NCBI RefSeq assembly: GCF_030546935.1
Contig: NZ_JAUOPH010000004.1
Coordinates: 124,001-188,000 of the forward strand
From: Marinobacter sp. 2_MG-2023
Lineage (GTDB): Bacteria > Pseudomonadota > Gammaproteobacteria > Pseudomonadales > Oleiphilaceae
Direction of reading: 5' to 3'
Length of the DNA stretch: 64,000 nt
Shown: one piece after another, positions 60,383-64,000 of the stretch
How positions within the stretch are numbered: the first letter of the stretch is position 1
Layout of the letters: every line of letters starts with the position of its first letter
Program-made: the position numbers and the translations under genes
Notes under the pieces: generated by a model
Database searches by the model: none
The model's input: only the letters and a program-made list of their open reading frames with translations
What the model was told of the DNA's origin: nothing

Positions 60383-61513
60383 TTGAAAAAGCTACTTCTG
60401 ATTTGTGGCATAGCCCTGCTGATGGCGGCTATTTTCAGCACAACCTCCCAGCCAGTCCCCATAGAGCAGAAGCTGATTAACATTCACGCCAGCGACGTGC
60501 TTGGTGACTTCCATGGCATTGAGCAGGAGTCCGTCGACATTCAGGCGATACTGCTGGACATGTCAGACGACCCTCTGCTGCTTTTGAAAGCCCAGGCCTC
60601 GTTCATACGTTATCCCGACATGGCCCGAAATCTGTTCCCACTCTACGCAGCAGAGCCCGAGTTTCGGGATATTCTCAGGCACTACGGCGAGGACGTTCTG
60701 CTACCCATTCAACACTTTGTAAACCAGCCCATCAGTACGATCGAGTGGATGAACAAGGCGTCTCGTCAGTATCAGGCCGCCAAACGTTACTTTACAGGTG
60801 CTAACGAGGCTTCAAAGCCCGACAGTCAGTCATCAAATGGAGAGAGCGATGACCTCTCACCGGAAGAGCGCGGCTGGTACGCCGTCAACTTCATTCAGAG
60901 CGAAGGCCACGACTTTTTGGGCCAATTTATTGTGGATAGTCAGGGCGACACTCAGTGGATCGGCACGGAGCGTGTGCTGGAAGGCGTGAATCAGTTTTTT
61001 GCCAGTGGCCTTCGTGATCTGGAACGGAACTACCGGTTGGGCAATGAGATTACCGCCGGTGATATTGGCTGGGCATCGGTGGACATGCTGGTTTTTGCCA
61101 GTGCCGTCAAAGTACTCCGCGTTGGTCGTGCTGCCGCCGTCACCACCAAGAATGCTAGCCGCGGCACTCGTTCTGCGGCTCTGGCGGCCCGGGTGTCACG
61201 CAGCGGGAAAATGGTTCTGAGCAGCGCCCGTTATGCCAAATGGCCAGTTATTATCGGTGCAGGCTACCTGATTATCACCCACCCCAGCATTATCAATGAT
61301 CTGTTTGCAGGTGTGGCGGATGTGCTTGGCTACCCAGTGGTTGTCGTTCAGTTCGTGGGCTGGCTGTTACTGCTTGTTCCTGCGCTTTACATCGGTAGTT
61401 GGCTGCTATGGTTAGTGGCACCCTTTCTGATGGGACTGTTCAGAGCTTTGAGCCTTCTGGTGGCGGCTTTGAGCGGCCGCCGGCATCGTCATTCCGGATA
61501 CGGTAAGCTATAA
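60383..61513 (+). CDS. Membrane protein of unknown function
   Basis: 376 residues from a TTG at 60383 behind GGTGGTGA. An N-terminal signal-like helix (LLLICGIALLMAAIFSTTS) precedes a largely helical extracytoplasmic region with acidic patches and two motifs I do not recognise (DLSPEERGWYAVNFIQSEGHDFLGQFIVDSQGDTQWIG). The C-terminal third has two or three hydrophobic helices (VVVVQFVGWLLLLVPALYIGSWLLWLVAPFLMGLFRALSLLVAAL) and a basic tail. It follows the regulator by about 105 bp; a role in the same response is unproven. Confidence 0.6.
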   Translation: MKKLLLICGIALLMAAIFSTTSQPVPIEQKLINIHASDVLGDFHGIEQESVDIQAILLDMSDDPLLLLKAQASFIRYPDMARNLFPLYAAEPEFRDILRHYGEDVLLPIQHFVNQPISTIEWMNKASRQYQAAKRYFTGANEASKPDSQSSNGESDDLSPEERGWYAVNFIQSEGHDFLGQFIVDSQGDTQWIGTERVLEGVNQFFASGLRDLERNYRLGNEITAGDIGWASVDMLVFASAVKVLRVGRAAAVTTKNASRGTRSAALAARVSRSGKMVLSSARYAKWPVIIGAGYLIITHPSIINDLFAGVADVLGYPVVVVQFVGWLLLLVPALYIGSWLLWLVAPFLMGLFRALSLLVAALSGRRHRHSGYGKL

Positions 61514-61550
61514 CGCAACCTGAAAGCCTCACGTTCCGGAATCGCTGACC

Positions 61551-62396
61551 ATGGCACTCCCCTATTTTCTTGGCTGCCCCCAGTGGCAACACCCCGCGTG
61601 GAGTCGAGGGCTACCACAGGGCAAAAGCCCGCTGAATCGTTACAGCCAGGTGTTTAACTGTGTTGAGGGCAACACAACCTTTTACGCGACGCCCAGCCAG
61701 GAGCAATGCCAGCAATGGCGATCCCAGGTGCCAGACGACTTCCGCTTTTTACTCAAGTTTCCACGTGCCATCACTCACGACCGACTGCTCTCTGGAGTAG
61801 ACGCGGGCGTACGGGACTTTCTGGCGGTTGTTGCGCCACTGGAGGATGTACTCGGCCCGTTTCTGCTGCAGCTTCCTGCGGCATTTGGGCCAGAACACCT
61901 GGGCAATCTCTGGCAATTTGTTGATGGTTTGCCTGCGCCCCTGCAATGTACCGTTGAAGTCCGAAACAGCGCTTTTTTCAGCAAAGGAGAGGCGGAAAAA
62001 ACGCTGAACCGTGGCCTCCGTGAACGCAGCATCGCACGCGTATGCATGGATACCCGGGCTCTGTTTTCGGCTACGCCGGATAGTGAAATCACCATTGAAG
62101 CCCAACGCAAGAAGCCTCGAGTGCCTGTGCATTTGCTTCCAGGCGACGCAGCTCCGGTAATCCGCTACATCGGCCACCCGGATCTGGAGTCCAACCGGCG
62201 GTATCTCGCGCCCTGGGTCGAGAGAGTTGCCAACTGGATCGAAGAAGAACGTCGACCGTATTTTTTCCTGCACATGCCGGATATTGGCGATGCTCTCTCC
62301 CTGACAGAAATCTGGACGGAGCTTCTGAGCAAGCGAGTAGATGGGCTGGAGCCCATGCATTTCAAAGAAGAACAGCCCCAAATGGGGCTGTTTTGA
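61551..62396 (+). CDS. DUF72 domain protein
   Basis: 281 residues, the DUF72/YecE TIM-barrel fold. Typical parts: LGCPQWQHPAWSRGLPQGKSPLNRYSQVFNCVEGNTTFYATPS, FRFLLKFPRAITHDRLLSG and LGPFLLQLPAAFGPEHLGNLWQFVDGLPAPLQCTVEVRNSAFFS. The C-terminal codons QPQMGLF form a terminator hairpin. Biochemical role unknown. The downstream SDR gene is convergent. Confidence 0.88.
   Translation: MALPYFLGCPQWQHPAWSRGLPQGKSPLNRYSQVFNCVEGNTTFYATPSQEQCQQWRSQVPDDFRFLLKFPRAITHDRLLSGVDAGVRDFLAVVAPLEDVLGPFLLQLPAAFGPEHLGNLWQFVDGLPAPLQCTVEVRNSAFFSKGEAEKTLNRGLRERSIARVCMDTRALFSATPDSEITIEAQRKKPRVPVHLLPGDAAPVIRYIGHPDLESNRRYLAPWVERVANWIEEERRPYFFLHMPDIGDALSLTEIWTELLSKRVDGLEPMHFKEEQPQMGLF
62371..62394 (+). terminator. Terminator built into the 3' end of the DUF72 gene
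   Basis: AACAGCCCC (62371-62379) pairs with GGGGCTGTT (62384-62392) around AAAT, immediately followed by TT and the stop TGA. The hairpin covers the last codons of the gene. On the minus strand the same stem is followed by TTCTTCTTTG, so it may also end the convergent SDR transcript. Confidence 0.65.
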
Positions 62397-62432
62397 AGAA
62401 ATCTTCCGGGCCCACACCCACAGGCCTGCCAG

Positions 62433-63227
62433 CTACGTCCTGGCTTTCGCAAGCCGGAATAACGCCTCCGGCGCCACCCGCTTGACCCACAATGCAGCCA
62501 TTTCCTTGCCTTTGCCCACCGGGATCTCGCGCTTTTTCGCATCCAGAGCTTTAACGACCACTTCGGCGCACTCGTTCACCTCCATACCTCCGGAGATATC
62601 GTCATCGTCCTCACCAAAGGCTTTGCCGTCACCAGCAAGCGCATTTCGCGCGATATCCGTTCGAATAAAACCTGGCACGATCGTAGAGACATGAATGCCC
62701 TGCCCTTCTACCTCGGCACGCAGCGCATCGAAAAAACCCATAACCGCGTGTTTGGCTGCGCAATAGCCGGTACGCAAAGGCGCACCCACTTTACCCGCCA
62801 CGCTGGCCGTCACGGCAATATGACCAGCGCCACGCTCCAGCATATGTGGCAAAACTTCTTTCGTGAGCGCAATCTGGCCCATCACATCCACTTCCATCAG
62901 CTGGCGATAGACAGACATATCTGTATCCACACACAAAGAGCGCTGGGACACGCCAGCATTGTTGATTAACAGGTCAATATGACCAAACCTGCCGCGCACG
63001 GTTTGCACTGCATCAGGCAATGCCGCCCAGTCGGTAACATCGAGAGGCAAAACCAGAACCTGGTCTTCGTTAAGGCCATTTTCCGTGCAACGTTCAGCGA
63101 CGCGTTTCAGCTCGCTTTCCCGCCGGGCGGAAAGTACCAGACGGACGCCATCCCGTGCATATCGAACAGCTAGCGCCTCGCCGATGCCAGAAGATGCCCC
63201 GGTTATCCAGATGGTTCGGTCAGACAT
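62433..63227 (-). CDS. Short-chain dehydrogenase/reductase
   Basis: 264 residues. Nucleotide-binding TGASSGIGEALA near the start, the NNAG structural motif (LLINNAGVSQRS), and the active site Tyr-x3-Lys in TGYCAAKHAV with a Ser in ITASVAGK-like VTASVAGK. The protein is of the DHRS7-like subgroup. The substrate is unknown. The 3' end lies near the DUF72 terminator. Confidence 0.88.
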   Translation of the reverse strand: MSDRTIWITGASSGIGEALAVRYARDGVRLVLSARRESELKRVAERCTENGLNEDQVLVLPLDVTDWAALPDAVQTVRGRFGHIDLLINNAGVSQRSLCVDTDMSVYRQLMEVDVMGQIALTKEVLPHMLERGAGHIAVTASVAGKVGAPLRTGYCAAKHAVMGFFDALRAEVEGQGIHVSTIVPGFIRTDIARNALAGDGKAFGEDDDDISGGMEVNECAEVVVKALDAKKREIPVGKGKEMAALWVKRVAPEALFRLAKART

Positions 63228-63359
63228 TACCGTTTCTCCAAAAAAGTCGCCAAAAAGGTTTGTGAACTCAAACCTCTACTGACCCCAAGTCTATCGAAAA
63301 GCGCCGCCAATACGAACATGGGTGCGTCACTTCGGAAAGTCTGAAACCTCTCCCGGGGC

Positions 63360-63384
63360 GGGGGCAGCAATCGAGCCTGCCCCC
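63360..63384 (-). other. GC-rich hairpin downstream of the secreted repeat protein
   Basis: GGGGGCAG (63360-63367) pairs with CTGCCCCC (63377-63384) across nine bases, beginning 11 bases after the gene's stop. On the minus strand it is followed by a GC-rich run and a short TTT, so it is a weak terminator at best. Confidence 0.3.
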
Positions 63385-63395
63385 ATCCTCAACCT

Positions 63396-64000
63396 CTATT
63401 GGCATTGTCCTTTCTCAAAAACTCCCGCCGGATTTTCCCTGACCCAGGCATTCCCACCTGGAAAAGCTCCAAGGTAATCGTCCCCTCCGGTGCTGTAATA
63501 GCCACCAGCATAATAGGCGCGCCCTGCCATATTGTGGTTCAGGTTACTGGCATTCCAGTCCTGGCAGACAAACGGTTCGCCACCACTGTTACCACCACCG
63601 TTACCACCGCCATTGCTGCCACAGGCGGCAGGCTCGCTGGCGAACCATTGGCCCGGGTTACCTTCATGAAGAAGTACATCGCTCCAGCTGTCAAAAGAGC
63701 CACCAATATCTACATCGTCACCGTTCGTGTAGGCACGGAGGTTATAGCTACCGCCAGCGTATGCCCGGCCCGCAGATATGTGGGCGCTGGGTGAGGCTGT
63801 CACCTGCTCACAGGTTTCGGTGGGCGCATTCGGATCCATAACCACAACCTGGCGCTCTGCCGTAGTCACATTGGCATCACTGTCCGTTGCCGTGTACATG
63901 CAAGAATATGTACCGACAGTGGATGCATCTACTGAACTGCAATCCGCCGTGACCGCTACGGATCCGTCTTCCGCATCTTCGGCAGTCGCACCCGGGTCGA
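63396..64000 (-). CDS. Secreted multi-module protein, C-terminal fragment with duplicated GRAY-motif repeats
   Basis: The frame is open to the right edge; about 200 C-terminal residues are visible. The region nearest the edge is an Ig/cadherin-like module (AVTADCSSVDASTVGTYSCMYTATDSDANVTTAERQVVV). Then two similar Cys-bounded modules occur: the first has SAHISAGRAYAGGSYNL, the second LNHNMAGRAYYAGGYYSTGG, joined by a Gly/Asn/Ser-rich linker. Such modules are common in secreted polymer-degrading enzymes such as PHA depolymerases and chitinases. The catalytic part is outside the window. Confidence 0.7.
   Translation of the reverse strand, partial: DPGATAEDAEDGSVAVTADCSSVDASTVGTYSCMYTATDSDANVTTAERQVVVMDPNAPTETCEQVTASPSAHISAGRAYAGGSYNLRAYTNGDDVDIGGSFDSWSDVLLHEGNPGQWFASEPAACGSNGGGNGGGNSGGEPFVCQDWNASNLNHNMAGRAYYAGGYYSTGGDDYLGAFPGGNAWVRENPAGVFEKGQCQ

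Noticed and set aside
1-64000. CRISPR arrays, tRNA or rRNA genes, insertion sequences and prophage genes
   Set aside because: Looked for by eye on both strands; no regular repeat-spacer pattern, cloverleaf with TTCGA loop, transposase or phage protein was recognised. A tRNA could be missed without a computed search.

Overview
This window looks like a chromosomal segment of a marine, moderately GC-rich gammaproteobacterium, most plausibly Marinobacter or a close relative. That is an inference from gene content and protein character (EfpL, MtfA, RIO kinase, putA next to an Lrp-type regulator, alkylsulfatase, dispersed metabolic operons); no rRNA, tRNA, CRISPR array, phage or insertion sequence was recognised. 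About 55 genes are supported. One gene is cut by the left edge (ZIP metal transporter) and one by the right edge (secreted repeat protein).

Layout. 1-7.5 kb: ZIP C-terminus, GMC oxidoreductase, Rossmann protein, peptidoglycan transglycosylase MtgA, lipid kinase, DMT exporter, small envelope proteins, lytic transglycosylase. 7.6-12 kb: bifunctional PutA, with a divergent Lrp/AsnC regulator preceded by a tiny overlapping leader ORF. 12-19 kb: a lipoprotein-type alkylsulfatase, an MFS transporter, EfpL, a RIO-type kinase, a spermidine-synthase-like protein and a MaoC hydratase. 19-22.5 kb: an AaeXAB-like efflux set (DUF1656, HlyD, FUSC). 22.5-30.2 kb: MtfA peptidase, crotonase, a large esterase-like protein, a 59-residue membrane peptide, TrxC, DUF2750 and a DUF2339 membrane protein.

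30.4-38 kb is an amine-oxidation cluster. A FeaR-like AraC regulator is divergent from an operon of outer-membrane channel, aldehyde dehydrogenase, the TTQ amine dehydrogenase large subunit, MauE, MauD, the small subunit and a monohaem cytochrome c, closed by a clear terminator. Amines would be oxidised in the periplasm, electrons passed to the cytochrome, and the aldehyde oxidised by the dehydrogenase. MauF and MauG are not in the window, and the gene order and regulator point to an aromatic-amine-type enzyme. 38.2-43.6 kb: branched-chain 2-oxoacid dehydrogenase E1alpha/E1beta/E2 followed closely by a Ser/Thr-kinase-like protein. Then come a methyltransferase and an orphan VgrG.

46.7-60.3 kb is the most interesting region: a nitrogen-scavenging locus for amides and/or urea. 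On the minus strand, urtABCDE (ABC importer), amiE (aliphatic amidase), amiB-like AAA+ ATPase, fmdA (formamidase) and fmdB run toward a strong terminator. Divergent from urtA lies a 1127-residue fusion of an NCS1-type transporter, a cysteine-rich knuckle, a histidine kinase and a receiver, translationally overlapping a NarL/LuxR-type response regulator. A near-identical 16-bp dyad followed by a similar promoter-like stretch occurs upstream of both urtA and fmdA, so the two transcription units are probably co-regulated. A 112-bp cloverleaf-like inverted repeat lies between urtE and amiE. No urease genes are in the window. Compared with the Pseudomonas ami operon, the AmiC/AmiR sensor and AmiS channel appear to be replaced here by the transporter-kinase pair and the ABC importer.

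60.4-64 kb: a membrane protein of unknown function, a DUF72 protein whose 3' end doubles as a terminator, a short-chain dehydrogenase, and the C-terminus of a secreted protein with Ig-like and duplicated GRAY-motif modules.
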